64,000 nucleotides of DNA, taken from contig NC_089320.1 of the NCBI RefSeq assembly GCF_036669915.1, positions 8,583,733 to 8,647,732 on the forward strand, in the 5' to 3' direction. How positions within the stretch are numbered: the first letter of the stretch is position 1; every line of letters starts with the position of its first letter. Below, piece after piece: positions 34,702-46,876 of this stretch. The position numbers and the translations under genes are program-made. The stretch is from Pocillopora verrucosa (Eukaryota > Cnidaria > Anthozoa > Scleractinia > Pocilloporidae). Below the pieces are notes generated by a model. The model was not told where the DNA came from. It worked only from the letters and a program-made list of their open reading frames with translations, and made no database searches.

Positions 34702-37700
34702 TCACTTTTGTCCTTTCTTTTTCTTGGATGGAGATTTTTCAGAAGTAGCTGATCCCGGATGCTGCGACTTTTTAGGATGAGCCTCGCGCTTGGTTATCTG
34801 ATGTACGAAATAAGAACATTGATAACGTAATTTTTCAATAAAAATCGCTTATCCCTATCATCACTTGCGTTCAGAAATCGCGTTGATTTCTTTCAAAATT
34901 GAACAGAACGAAAGTGTCCTCCATAAAAAAATGGGAACCTTTTAAGTTGATGGAGTTGATAGCGAGAAGATCCCTGTGAAGACCTAACATTGTGAAGAAT
35001 ACTTAATCACTTGCTAGGTCCCATAAACGACAGCAGGAAAAGAGCTAGCGGCATTTCCTTTAAGAAATTAATGACCAAACTCATAAAAATCAATAAAAGA
35101 AGCAGTTACCCCTTTCAAAATTTTGTATTTCAGTTCTTGTTGGGTTAGAGGTCGTTGGTCATCCTCGGAACCTGACGAAGCATCTGAGTCGTAATCATCA
35201 CCAGTTGTAGGCGGAACAATCGCCACTGAAGTCATTCCTGGCTGAGGCCCCTGACCTAAAAGACCTACTGCCACGGCGGGCTCACTATCACCATCAGTTT
35301 CCTTGAAAATAAGTAACGAAACATGCGCGATTACAACCATCGCAAAACAGAACATATTTACATAACAATGTGAACATTGAGAAATAATTTTTTTTTCGTC
35401 GTGTCACGAGCGTGGGACAAAGAAAAAAATTCTGAGTCCCCATGTGAACATTATTTGCAGTACACTGTTTACCTTTGAAGAGACAAAGCCATGGACTTGA
35501 AGAAGCTCATTTGTTCTTTGTTCGATTAACCCAAGGAACTAAAATCAAATAACAATGGAAGTTAATACATGTGTACGGCGGTATCATCCTGGCAGATTTA
35601 GTTCATAGGCGCTCTGACAAGCTTTTACTGAACGATTTGAGGTGAACAGTGAAACAAGAGAAGAAAAAGAAAGAGACACATTCAGTTAGTATTCATATTC
35701 CATGCAACACATGCGTGTAAACCAGTTGGGCATATTACTATATATTGTGTTACTGGACAAATACAAAGAGGTTTGACATTGCCAAACAACAGCGAGTTCT
35801 CAAAATTTTATGAGATTTAATAGATGTTGTAGGTAAATCAAACTTAAAAGGACTTCAACTTTCTTCGCAACGTTTTTTCCCTTCCATTTTTATTTTCAAC
35901 ATCCCGAAAAGGTAAAATCTGGAAACGAAGGCTACGAACTGGGAAGACTACCAACTGTCACTTGTGTTTTGGCCATTTTCCTACACATTATGGTGACGTA
36001 CAGTACACACCCAAATTGTGCAAACTTATTAACCTGTCTAGTACTGAATAAATCAGCCCGATGAAAAATGAAAAAACTGCAAATTCCTTCGCTACCTGCA
36101 TCATATTGGCATCAGTAACTCCAGATGTTCCTCCAAGCATGTCTGTTATGGCGCTTCGGTCACAGTTGATCTTGTTAAATAAAGAGTCCACCCCTGAAAA
36201 TTAAGAAGAATACAGCACAATTATTGGCTAATCAAAGTTAGTGGCTAGTTTCAACAATCATCACAGACGGGTCCACTTAAAAGAAAGCATAAAGTACGTC
36301 CTAACGAGAACTTTTCGTCGTCAATTCCGATATGCCTTTGGAATATCTTCTCTTGTCTGACTTCATAAGCGATAATCTTGTTTATCACAGGTAAATTTCA
36401 ACAACTGAAAGCACTCGAATGCTGACTGTCACTCAGGTTAAATAAACTTAAAGGCTGGTCTTTTTTTCTCCGCAGAAAATTGTTGTAGATCAACTGAGCC
36501 TTAGTTTATAGGAAATTTACCTGATTTTAGTTGTTCAATTATTTTCTTGCTCTGCTTAAACTGCGTGTCATATTGATCAGCTTGTTCCGTGGATGATGAC
36601 AAGTTATCCTCTAAACCCTTCAAAAGGGCTTTCCTTTGGCTAGCCATCTCCACTTCCTCACTTTTGAACTTCTCAATTTCTGCTTGATTCTGATGATAAC
36701 AAAAAGCGCGCATATACACGAATTTCTCTTCCTTATCTCAAACAAGATATTAAACTAATGCTGGCCAGTGACAAAATTGTTCATGCACCAAACGAGTATT
36801 TTTGCGGTTACAGTTAATAAAGTTGGGTTCTGATTGGAGACCTGAGGTTACCGGTGTTCAACAGTATCAAGCAATGTATCCATAAACGAAAGAAGCTTAA
36901 TAAATTAACAGGGTTTTAAAGTTCGATGAGCAGTCATCTTCTAGGGGCTGCAGCTTTATCGATTTACACGAGATGATTTATTATGAAAAACGAATGCCAA
37001 CGTTGCCACTGGAACTATACATGACGGGGGGGGGGGGGGTGGGGGGGTGAGGGGAAGAGGAGAAGGGGTAGGAATAGAAATAACTGATAATATCACTTAC
37101 GATATCCGTAAACGTTTTCCTTTACCTCGTTTATTTGTTCTTGCAGCTGCTCGATTTCATTATTGAGTTCGTTGACGTAGTTGAAGAGGGCAAAATTTTT
37201 GTCTTCGACTTCTATGAATTTATTGACCAACTGATCAATGTCCTCAATACCAGTGGCTTCTTTGATGGTGTGGAAAGCTGACTCGTATGACTAAAATGAA
37301 GGAAGCAGTTATATCACAGAAACTATTAAAAAAAACATTCAACAGAACCAGAATATATTCTTATCTCTTTAATATCCCGACAAACTGTTTACGCGCAAAA
37401 AGAGTGACAATTGCAAACAGACATTGCACCCAATCAACTTACATGACATCTTGGGCTCAACTGTGCATGCCTTTGGATAGAATAGAAAATATTTCACCAG
37501 TGCTAACACTGAGTAGTCTTGTTGGCTATATCAGCTATGTTATGTCTTGGGTATCAAAAATTATTCTCGTAGCGCCAATTTTTTTCCTATACGCCCCGGC
37601 TATCTGTCCTCAGAATTTGACTTGCTAACACTGCTAACATTACTGCTGTAAAAAGGTTACTCAGTGGTATGTTTGGTAAATTCCTCCTTGAATTGTAGCA

Positions 37701-40700
37701 CTACAAAAATCAGTGACAAGAGACTTGTGTCAATCTAGGAGACGCATGACATTCTACAAACCTCAATAGTTTCCTCAGCTTTGTCGCCTTTTTCCTTTTC
37801 ATCTTTTTTCTTCCTCTGAGATGACAATTCGCCTTCCATCATTTCAGCTCTCTCTTCGCTTTTAATCCTCATGAAATCTTTCAGCTTGCGATCATGCTCA
37901 ATGATACGCATAAGCTCCTTTAGTTCCGTGTTGTATTGTGCCAGATCTTTATCAGCTTTCTCTTTCAGCGCCATCATCTTCCCTTGCGCTTCATCTCTAC
38001 CAAAGATACGACCAAGGCGTGTGAATTAAACATAGTTCAGTGTACTTACTTAAAGGGTGAAGAGTCCCCGGGGGATGTGGTTCATTACTTGAAAATCTAA
38101 GAATTTTTCCCATCACGATGAAAGAGGAACCTGAAGTGGAGCTGAAACATAGTTACACAACTATGTAAGTTTGAAATCGCGAGGAATCTGTTGGCTTCCC
38201 TTAGAAACTTCTGAAAACAAACGTGCTCTCTCTATTTTTATGAACCCGCCAAAAAATAAAATTAACAAAGTAAAAATATGACAACTGCATTCTCAATTGC
38301 CCTGAAAAAATATAAATAAAAGAAAAAAAAGATGACTAATTATCATAAAAAAATGGAAAGAAAACGGATACATGGGACCATAAATCTTTGCAAAGTTTTC
38401 TTTCAGATTGAGAATCAGTCCGAAAAGAATTAATTATTAGGACTATCAATAATTCCACAAAAATAAATTTACGGTTTGCTATAAAGTCTGAAGAGCATGG
38501 TACGAACCGAGCCTCATAGGCTGCTGTGGATGTTTCAATACCATCCATAATTTTCTGCTTATTCTCCGCTAACTCCTTCTCTAGCTTCAGACGAATGGTG
38601 TCAAAAGTCTTCTTTTCCACTCGCATGTGATCAAATGTTTCACGGAGCTTACCGTTCTCTGACAAGCAACTGTTAAAGTCTATTTTGGCCTGCAGAGAAA
38701 GAGAACAGTCTCTACATGAACATATACATGAATATGGTGCCCCGCAGTGACTGTAACTGATCAGCACTGCAAGATCATGCATTACCAAATGAACCAAATA
38801 CCTTTTTGGCTCAATAAGGTTATTGATATGAATTGAGTCAAAGCAGAGCGCCAGTGTATTAAAATAGCTCAGTGCCATTGTTTAGAAAAGTCAAGAATTT
38901 GTTCTAAGAATATCACCCCAACCTCTGGGTCGTCGGCGCGCCGCAAGTTCAAAATTAAATAACTTTTAGAAAAACGCCAATTACCTGTGGTCCAGCCTTT
39001 GATATTCCTCTACAATATTTGAAAAATTTGTGCAGAAAAGGCGAATAAGTACAACATAACTCTCTATGGATGTGAGCAAAATGAGTTGAAATCGACACAC
39101 TCAAACACAGCAAAGATTCGCAATCTCTCTCGTATGTAAGGATTGTTCATTTTTAATTAAGAAACGCGCGATTCCTTCCATGTCCGAGACACTCGAAAAA
39201 GGAAATTCAAAGAGAGTAACCTTTACCTTGTCTAATCTGTTTTCAAGAACTCTGATATACTTTTGGGTCCTCTTATTCTGTAGGTGGCTGCTATGTACAC
39301 TAATAAAAAAAATAAATTTAATGAACGTTTTATAGAGAAAGAAAAAGAACTGGACGATGAATGTATAGGATGTATAGCATATCAAAGAAGTGCCAAAGGC
39401 AGCGAGTTTACACTAGAAAAACAAGTTATAAAACCTCTGCAAATAAACTTTTTTTGGGACCTCTGAAACAGACGTAATAAAGTAAAAACAAATGTTATCA
39501 GGTGATAATCTGGGTCTACTCTAGGAATGGGTCAAAGAGGACACAGTGGGCCCCTTACTTTACTTCCTTCCTTTAATCTTGAGGGGGGATGGAGGAGAGG
39601 AGAGGAGGAAACACTTTGTAATGAAAGGGAGCCCAAGATACCAGAGGTAATACAAGAGGTACCTGAAAAATAGCTAGAAAAGCAAAAAAACCCCCAGAAA
39701 CACATTTATAAGCTCAATGATAAAAAATCAGTCTGCAACTTTTGGATTGTTCAGTAACTATGGACTAGTTTACTCATAAAAATGTAAAAAAATGTTATCT
39801 TTATTGTCAAAAATCATACATCTTACCCTCCCATATTTTTTCTTTGCTGTTTAGTCTTCTTTTCCATCACTCGTATCTACAGGTTGAAATACAATGTTTA
39901 ATCACTCAAGGAAGTAAAACGTAGGGTCAGACTCATGGAATTGACAAGGAGACAGATATTGTTCAAAATCCACATAACAGATGACATATATAGGTTATAT
40001 ACTGAGCAACCTGTGCACACAATTCTTACCTGATCATCAAGTCTCTTTATGTCATCATTCACCTCATCAAGCTGCAACTTGATATCATCTAAAATGTACA
40101 ACAAAATTCCTTTTATTGAAATACTTCTCAAACCAATCTTTTTTTAATATTTCAAGTATATATTAACATTATTAATAGTATATCGAGTAGTCTGATGTCA
40201 GATTGTCAGAGTAGTCCTCTGTTTGATATTGCAAAAAAGTTCTTGAATACAAACTTTCAAAAAAGTGTCTTAAGGAGGCTCCATGGGGTTTTTGTTCAAT
40301 GTTGGCACACACACCAATTTTTATTTTTAATTTTTTTGTTTTTGCTTTTTTTAGGTCACTAGAAGCCATTGAAAGGGCGATCAGCAAGGTTTGGACTATC
40401 ATTTACTGTAGTAAATATTATCAAAATGATTTTCGTTATTAAGCTAAGGCTCCTCAAAGGGAAGCACTCGCCAGTGATAATTTACCTTTGATTTTCTTCA
40501 ATTTGCTTTGGTTAAATCTCTCAAAATTTTCACAATTAATGAAAATTTGCTCTGCCTATCATTTAAAAGCGGAAAAAAATAGGGGTTACAAAGGTAGTTT
40601 CCTTGCTATTTGCAATTTTGTGTTTTCTTCCTCTACCTCAAATTTGGTCTTATGAATTTTTTTATCAACAAGCACTAGGGAGGGCACAAATATGTTTAAT

Positions 40701-43204
40701 GGTCCAGCAAATCTTAGGAAATTCCACCAATAGAAACAAGATAAATCTGACTCAAAAGATCCTTATTTTCTTTGTTGCCATGTTTGTTTTGCATGTTAAC
40801 ACTTTTAAAGCTCACGCTTTGTTTGCACTCAGATCTCGTGTGGTCAAAAAACCCTATGGAGCCTCCTTAAAATGCATTTATAACTCAACTTAGGAATTAT
40901 CAACATTTCAAAAACAAATCAGTAACCAGGCCACCTATGCCTGACATTGTTTTGAGGGGTCGCAATTAACCAAAATGTGGGACAAATATAACAGCTGATG
41001 TTTTCATCAGTTGTTACAAAAAACTAAATATTTGAGTTTTTGTGTAGCTCTTAATTGTTCAAACTGATCACCAAGAGATGGATGAAAGGCAGAGATAAAA
41101 ATTGTCTGGCTTATGGAGCACAATCCTCCTTTGAAACACCACAATAAACTACATAATAATAAACAGCAATTTAATTACCTTCTTTGCTTAAAAGGCTGTT
41201 TAGTTTGTCTGTATTTGTTCTATCCTAGGTGTAAAGAAAGCAATTGAAATAAGTAATTTGAGTCTCTTATAAGAGGATAAACAATACCTCTGCCTAACTG
41301 AGTTTGAGGTTCTCACATAAACTATTACTCCATCCATAATAAAATTTCACACAGCTAGGAAAATGGCAGATGAAAAGTTATTCTGTTTAGGTTTTAAAGT
41401 GGTAAGTACTGAAACTCTTAACTCCCTATTCCAAATTATAGGTGCAGTAAATGAAAAATTAAACATGGCTGCTGAATTACCTGGCTCTGGTTCTGCAAAC
41501 TTCCTGCTAAAGTATTATCTTTCATCAGCTCTTCATTTTCTTTTTCAAGGGACTGAATGGCTTCCCTATTACAGGACGAGAAAGTTGTAAGCATTGGTCA
41601 TATTTAATCTAACCTCTTTGTTTTAAAGCTTATATTGTTAATGTTTATACATTTGAAGAGGTTTGCTTCTAGAAATACCATATCCAACCCAACAAAGGTT
41701 TCTAGAAAATCTTCTGAATAAGGGGGTTTAGCAAGCATCAAATAAATTGTAAAGGAAACTAATGTGACAAAAACACAAAATCCCGTTCTGCAACCTGAGA
41801 GCATTAAAGATTCAGTCAAAGCAGGAGTTACAAGCGGGATACAGATTTTCTTCTTGGTGGATAGTGATTTTGCTTGTATTGTGACAGAGCATGAATACAG
41901 AGTATAATGTATTATTACCTACAAAAAATTGTTATTTGACTTACACAATATGTAAGTTATGTACAATTAAATCCCACACATAGCAATATGTTCCATATGA
42001 ATACTTATAAAATCAAGAGCATCTAAAGGTGATCCAGGCTCATATTTACCACTGCATTTTTTTTCAGATTTAGTGTTTTGCTGGTTCCATTATTTAGCTC
42101 CATTTAATTATCTCATCATAAAATAATGAGCATTTTACATTTACATGTTTAGTTTAAACCTTTATTGGATTCAGATGTGTATATGGCTCTGAAGACAATA
42201 AACCCCAGTAAGGCCACTCAGGTGCAGACAACATCTCGGCTAAGTATTTGAAGATCGCTGCACCCCACATTAGTGGAACTTTAACCAAGATATTTAACCA
42301 ATCGTACAATTGTGGCCGATACCCATCTGCATGGAAGATCGCAAAAGTAAGTCCTGTTTTTAAGGGGGGGGGTCAAAGGCAGAATGCGATAATTACAGAC
42401 CAATATCTGTGCTCCCGTGTATGTGCAAAGCGTATTTTACCAAATAAAATCTGTTAACTATGTTCATAACTGATGTCATGCTAATTTTCAGGATAAACAA
42501 AAATTTCAGTATCACTATGCAGATTTTTTGGCCTCAATCACAGGAAATCACATAATACAAATACAACATTCTAAAGAACAAACTTACGTCTGTTTTCGTA
42601 TTTGATTCTGTGTCTCTTCACTATAAGCCCTTCTGTCTCCTTCGATTATTCGATATTGACGCTGAAGTTTAGCAAGCTCTTGTTCAGCTGTATCCCAAGA
42701 GATAAAAAGAAAGCATCAAGTAACACCCTAAGCATGTATCAAATCAGAAGTATTATCTCTCAAATTTTGAGATTTGAATAACAAGATAATAGGATGGTTC
42801 ATGCAAAAAAAATTTTTAAACCAATCTAGCTTGTGATTTGACAGTTTAAAAAATCTAGTGTAATAAGCCCTGTAAACCCTAAACGTCCTTTCTTTCACAC
42901 AAATCAAAGGAAAAACACCAAGTCTTATTTGAAATTATTATTATACAGTTGCCTCGTTTTTTTTTTTGTTTTATTTTTGTTTAAATAAGAGTTTCTTGTA
43001 GATATCATTGGCATCTGATTGGATAATCTGACTGAAGCAATGTGAACAAATTAAAAAATGATGACACTTTGAGGCTTCACACTTTGATATGGCTGGTTGA
43101 AGTGAATTTTCACGTTTTTTCAACACACTGCAAGGGGCAAAATTACCTAATCCATCAACCTCTGCCTCGCTTCCTTCAGATCTTCTACTATGGACTCTTT
43201 GCAT
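34702..43204 (-). CDS. CCDC63: ODAD1/CCDC63-type outer dynein arm docking complex coiled-coil protein
   Basis: Fifteen coding exons on the minus strand: 43147-43204, 42588-42687, 41481-41565, 41179-41224, 40030-40088, 39827-39876, 39227-39287, 38508-38689, 37762-37996, 37126-37290, 36521-36689, 36096-36193, 35473-35538, 35110-35301, 34702-34797. All phases close, giving 553 residues. Family signatures: ELAKLQRQYRIIEGDRRAYS near the N-terminus, YESAFHTIKEATGIEDIDQL then EDKNFALFNYVNELNNEIEQ, and FLGLIEQRTNELL. The body is continuous coiled coil. The tail is acidic then Lys-rich (SPSKKKKGQK). ODAD1 (CCDC114, Chlamydomonas DC2) and CCDC63 anchor outer dynein arms on ciliary doublets (family knowledge). 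Which paralog it is cannot be settled here. The start is MQRVHSRRSEG just after a splice acceptor, implying a 5' noncoding exon near 43516-43600. Confidence 0.9.
35403..35442 (-). repeat. Fragment of the tRNA-SINE seen at 2390-2935
   Basis: On the minus strand CATGGGGACTCAGAATTTTT followed by TTTCTTTGTCCCACGCTCGTGAC is the 3' junction of the tRNA-like head and body of that SINE. Only about 40 bp remain, within an intron of the ODAD1-like gene. Confidence 0.65.
37026..37062 (+). repeat. Poly-G tract with G-quadruplex potential
   Basis: A run of about 14 G is followed by T, 7 G, then TGAGGGGAAGAGG, in an intron of the ODAD1-like gene (C-rich in its transcript). It could fold as a G-quadruplex on the plus strand and is a likely site of length error. 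Confidence 0.6.
40274..40866. mobile_element. piggyBac-like MITE flanked by TTAA
   Basis: Inverted ends GGAGGCTCCATGGGGTTTTT (40274) and the complement of AAAAACCCTATGGAGCCTCC (ending 40866) differ at one base. TTAA stands at 40270-40273 and 40867-40870, the piggyBac-type target duplication. The interior of about 550 bp has no transposase, so this is a non-autonomous copy, in an ODAD1-like intron. Confidence 0.72.
42180..42440 (+). mobile_element. LINE reverse transcriptase fragment
   Basis: Plus-strand translation gives SAKYLKIAAPHISGTLTKIF, then PSAWKIAKVSPVFKGGG, and after a frame change sequence like YRPISVLPCMCK. This is the N-terminal finger region of a non-LTR RT. It is short and broken, antisense within an ODAD1-like intron. 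Confidence 0.75.
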
Positions 43205-43977
43205 GTTGATTCTGGAAAAAGTATACACTCACATTAACACATGCATTTAGGTGAGAGAGTCAACTGATCATATGATCGTGCTGGTTTATGTCATAACTTA
43301 CATGACTAGTTTTTTCTGATATTGATTGAAAACAACTTTTGATAGCTTGATGAATAAAATTGTCAACAAAGCTTGATCATGAGTTTATCGTCGACTAAAG
43401 CCCAATGTCGAAAGAGACAAAGACAAAATCATTTTAACTGAATCTAACAGAAAACACAATCTCCAAAAATAATTTATACTTAAAAAAGGGAGATCGCATG
43501 CGTTTGTTAACTTACCAAATTGTTTCTCGGAAAACTTACAAAATTATTGAGATGAAACTGAGGTTGAAGCCTTTGCTTATGTGTTCGAAAGCCCCCGTTT
43601 GTCGACGGTGTGATTCGTTGTCATAGGAATGGACAGTTCTCCACTCATTCATGGTCAGCGGCTTCAATTGCTATCAGGATTTCACAATATTTATGTTTAC
43701 ATGAGCTCACCTACTATGAAGATCAAACCGCTGATCTAAAGAGTATTCAACACGCGGACTTCAGAAGTTAACCGTACAACGCTGTTCTTCCTAATTTGCT
43801 TAGCTGCAAATTTCAAACGAAAACAACAGCCCAGAAAACACAAACAATATTTCTAACTGAATCCGAGCAGAATATATTGGCAAGGGATCTTGTCAAGAGG
43901 GAAAGTGACATCAAGTTAACAGTGAGTGTAGGCGTATTATTGGAGAGCGCAGGGGACATTCAGCAAAAGGATCAACC
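43205..43977. promoter_or_regulatory. Shared promoter region of ODAD1-like gene and MRPL20
   Basis: Divergent start codons lie at 43204 (-) and 43978 (+). A minus-strand splice acceptor abuts the ODAD1-like start, and donor-like sites on the minus strand near 43515 and 43535 point to a 5' noncoding exon ending there. Both genes would then start within about 400 bp of each other. No TATA box is evident. Confidence 0.5.
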
Positions 43978-46876
43978 ATGGTGCGGGCTCCTCCACCAAG
44001 TCGGGCTATCAAAAGGGCAAAAATCCTTGCTCTTGCAAAGGTAACGTTCATTCGAGTAGAAATCGTATGGAAAATTTCCTAGATGCTATTTCAGCATGTT
44101 GAGATTGAACATACTTAACACTTGACCACACAGCTTGTCTTTGGAGTGAGTCAGGAAAAAATTATATATATTCACATCCAAATATTGTAAATATTTCATT
44201 CTCCCTCACCACATTCGTCCGATTGAAAAATATTTTCCTTCTAATTCGGACAGAAAACTAGATAAAGCAGAGACAATAAAATAACTACGGTAAATACAAT
44301 TTGGGTAGCTTGTTTCAAGTTGAACAAATACCTGAGGTACAGCCATTCTACTTCCATCATACATAATGAAAATAAAACTTTGAGATTTCTTTTTTGGAAC
44401 ATGTTTACTTTGTATCTTCTAAAGAATGATTAGTAATCTCACAGGAAATTGAATTGTAAAGCCTACCATTTGCATTATTCTAAAGTTTCCAAATTGTCTG
44501 TTTACTTCTCATGCCCTGCACAAGTACAATTTTTGTGCTTGAGTTGAGGGAGTTAAGTTTTTAGAAGGTTTTTTGATAAGGGAGTTCAAATCTGCTTGCA
44601 AATTTGGAATAGTTGAGCCAATTTGCCTTACAAAGTTAGTTTGGATTTCATGTAAAAGGCACTCTTTCTTGCAGATGCCAGAGATAATAATGACTTTGAA
44701 CCTTAAGCTCATTTCTTGGGTTGTGTTCTTTGGGGATCAATCATTCCAACCTGAACCAATCATCCAATAGAGGACATAAGCAACTGTTTTTTGGTTAAAA
44801 GACAATACTTACAGTCATTAACAGACTTCTTTACTTTCACAAGTTTAGGGAAGACAACTGGGTTACCATTTTATATCTTTTGGCACAATTCGTAGTGCTT
44901 TGGGCTAGGTTATAGCATAATGAATCTGTAGCTTCTTGAATTTCTAGCTTTTCAATATATCATCTGAAACTCTACTTCAGTTTTTGCTTGCAACAAGCAT
45001 TGTGGCTGGCAACTGATGACCGCAGTTGACTTCTAGAAGCCCATGAATTTGATAGTAGCTGCTACCCATGCTTTTCCAACTGTTTTAACCTGGCTTTATT
45101 CTGGTTGAAAATGTTTCCCCACCAAATTACCATTTTTTTCACTCTAACTTAAAGACAGTAATTTCTGAAAATAGACATATCTCAACAGGACATGACCTCA
45201 GCCTTTCCATGTTGAACAATAAAAACCACAAATTTATCAATTGTTTAATATTTCTAAAAACGTGAACCATTCCTGGGGTTAAGAAAATAACTTAATTTTT
45301 TGTTATTATCAGAACATGCTTGACTCTCTCCTTGTCCTTTTCCTGTTTTGTTTATTTCAGGGTTTCCGCGGTCGTTCAAAGAACTGCTATAGTATTGCAA
45401 TTAGAAGAGTACATAAGGCTCTGCAATATCAATACATTAGTAGGAGGTTAAAGAAAAGAGAAATGCGTGCAGTGAGTCATTATTTACCTCTTTTTACTTG
45501 GTAGTAAATGATTTTGACACAATCTTTTCAAAACACTGTGTTAACTCTCGAGATCTGATTGTTAGTTCTCCTCTCTAGCTGCTGCAATTTTCCCTGTGAA
45601 TTAATTATAACAATTCGTTAATTAGTTACAGGAGTATTCTCAACACCTGTTTGTTGGATAAAGTATGAATATTATAGGGAGAGATTACATTTTAATCTGG
45701 GAATTAAATGATTAATGTTCTCATTATTCTCCTTACAGCTTTGGATAACAAGAATAAATATTGCTACAAGAGAGCATAATGTCAACTACTCTAATTTCAT
45801 CAACAAAATGGCCCAGGTATGAGAAATAATCTCAGTCTAAACCAGTGAGTTTGTATGGACAGTTTACATTTGGTGGGGCATTTTTATTCATGTATACAAT
45901 GACAATGCATTAAAGATACTCTTTTGCTGTGGCTTACTAAGTTTATTTCATAACCATGTTTACTTAAGGGATTTTCCACTTACATTTCTTTTTTAAGTGG
46001 ATGTAATATAAACACAGAATTCATTTTTGTTATAGTAAACTGTATTAGCTGAAAAAGGCAAAATGTTTTATTGCCCTCTCTGGGGAAAAAACACCACAGG
46101 CAATATTACTATGATTGTTTAAAATAGTCTTCTTTTCTTCTTTGTCAGTGCAATATCCAGTTAAACAGGAAGATCCTTGCAGACCTTGCTATACATGAAC
46201 CCAGATCTTTCAAGGTCTGTGTGTTTAGTAATTAGGTTGTTATATTGCAAAATGAAAGCATGTTCTCTCAGAAATGGGCAGATAGAGAAAAATTCTATAA
46301 GCTTAAGATGTTTTATGGACCCAAACCAAACATATGCTAGCCATAGTATGGCAGTTATGTTTTCTTTACTGAAATTTGACTCCTTATATCATGATTAATG
46401 TCTTTTACCAAGAAGTATCAAGGAATATTAAGAGTTCCTTTGAAGTGTAAGCAGGATAATTCATAAACACCAAAAAGGAAGTCATAAAATACAAGTTAAT
46501 GCTCACTCGTGTTTCACTTTTCTTGTTTTCCTTTCTTGGTTGGGGTGTTGGGTGAAAACTAGTTGTTTTGGTTATTATGATATTTGCTGTGGACAATAAC
46601 TGTGGTTCATTACAGAACAGACCCTGAATTAAGGCAATTTACTGTATTGAATGGTGGCTGTTGTTGTTTTTTTTTGTTGGTTTGTTTGTTTGTTTGTTTT
46701 TTTCAAGCATGGTGAAAGATAATGATTTTCAATCAAATTCACGCAAAATGCAAAAATAAATTACATGATGTTAGTGGAAGTTGACTATAATTTTTAATTA
46801 TTTGTTGCTTTGTTTACAGGCCCTGTCAGAACTTGCAAAGAGTCGACTGAAAGATGGTTTACTGGCAGCCATTTAA
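43978..46876 (+). CDS. MRPL20: Mitochondrial large ribosomal subunit protein bL20m
   Basis: Exons 43978-44040, 45361-45471, 45739-45816, 46149-46214 and 46820-46876 are all in phase 0 and give 124 residues. The sequence carries the L20 pattern: ALAKGFRGRSKNCYSIAIRR, MRALWITRINIATREHNVNY, LNRKILADLAIHEPRSF. bL20m is an early-binding rRNA protein of the mitochondrial 50S-like subunit (family knowledge). The N-terminus MVRAPPPSRAIKRAK is basic and could serve as a matrix-targeting signal. It is slightly shorter than the human protein (149) and near bacterial length. Confidence 0.94.
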
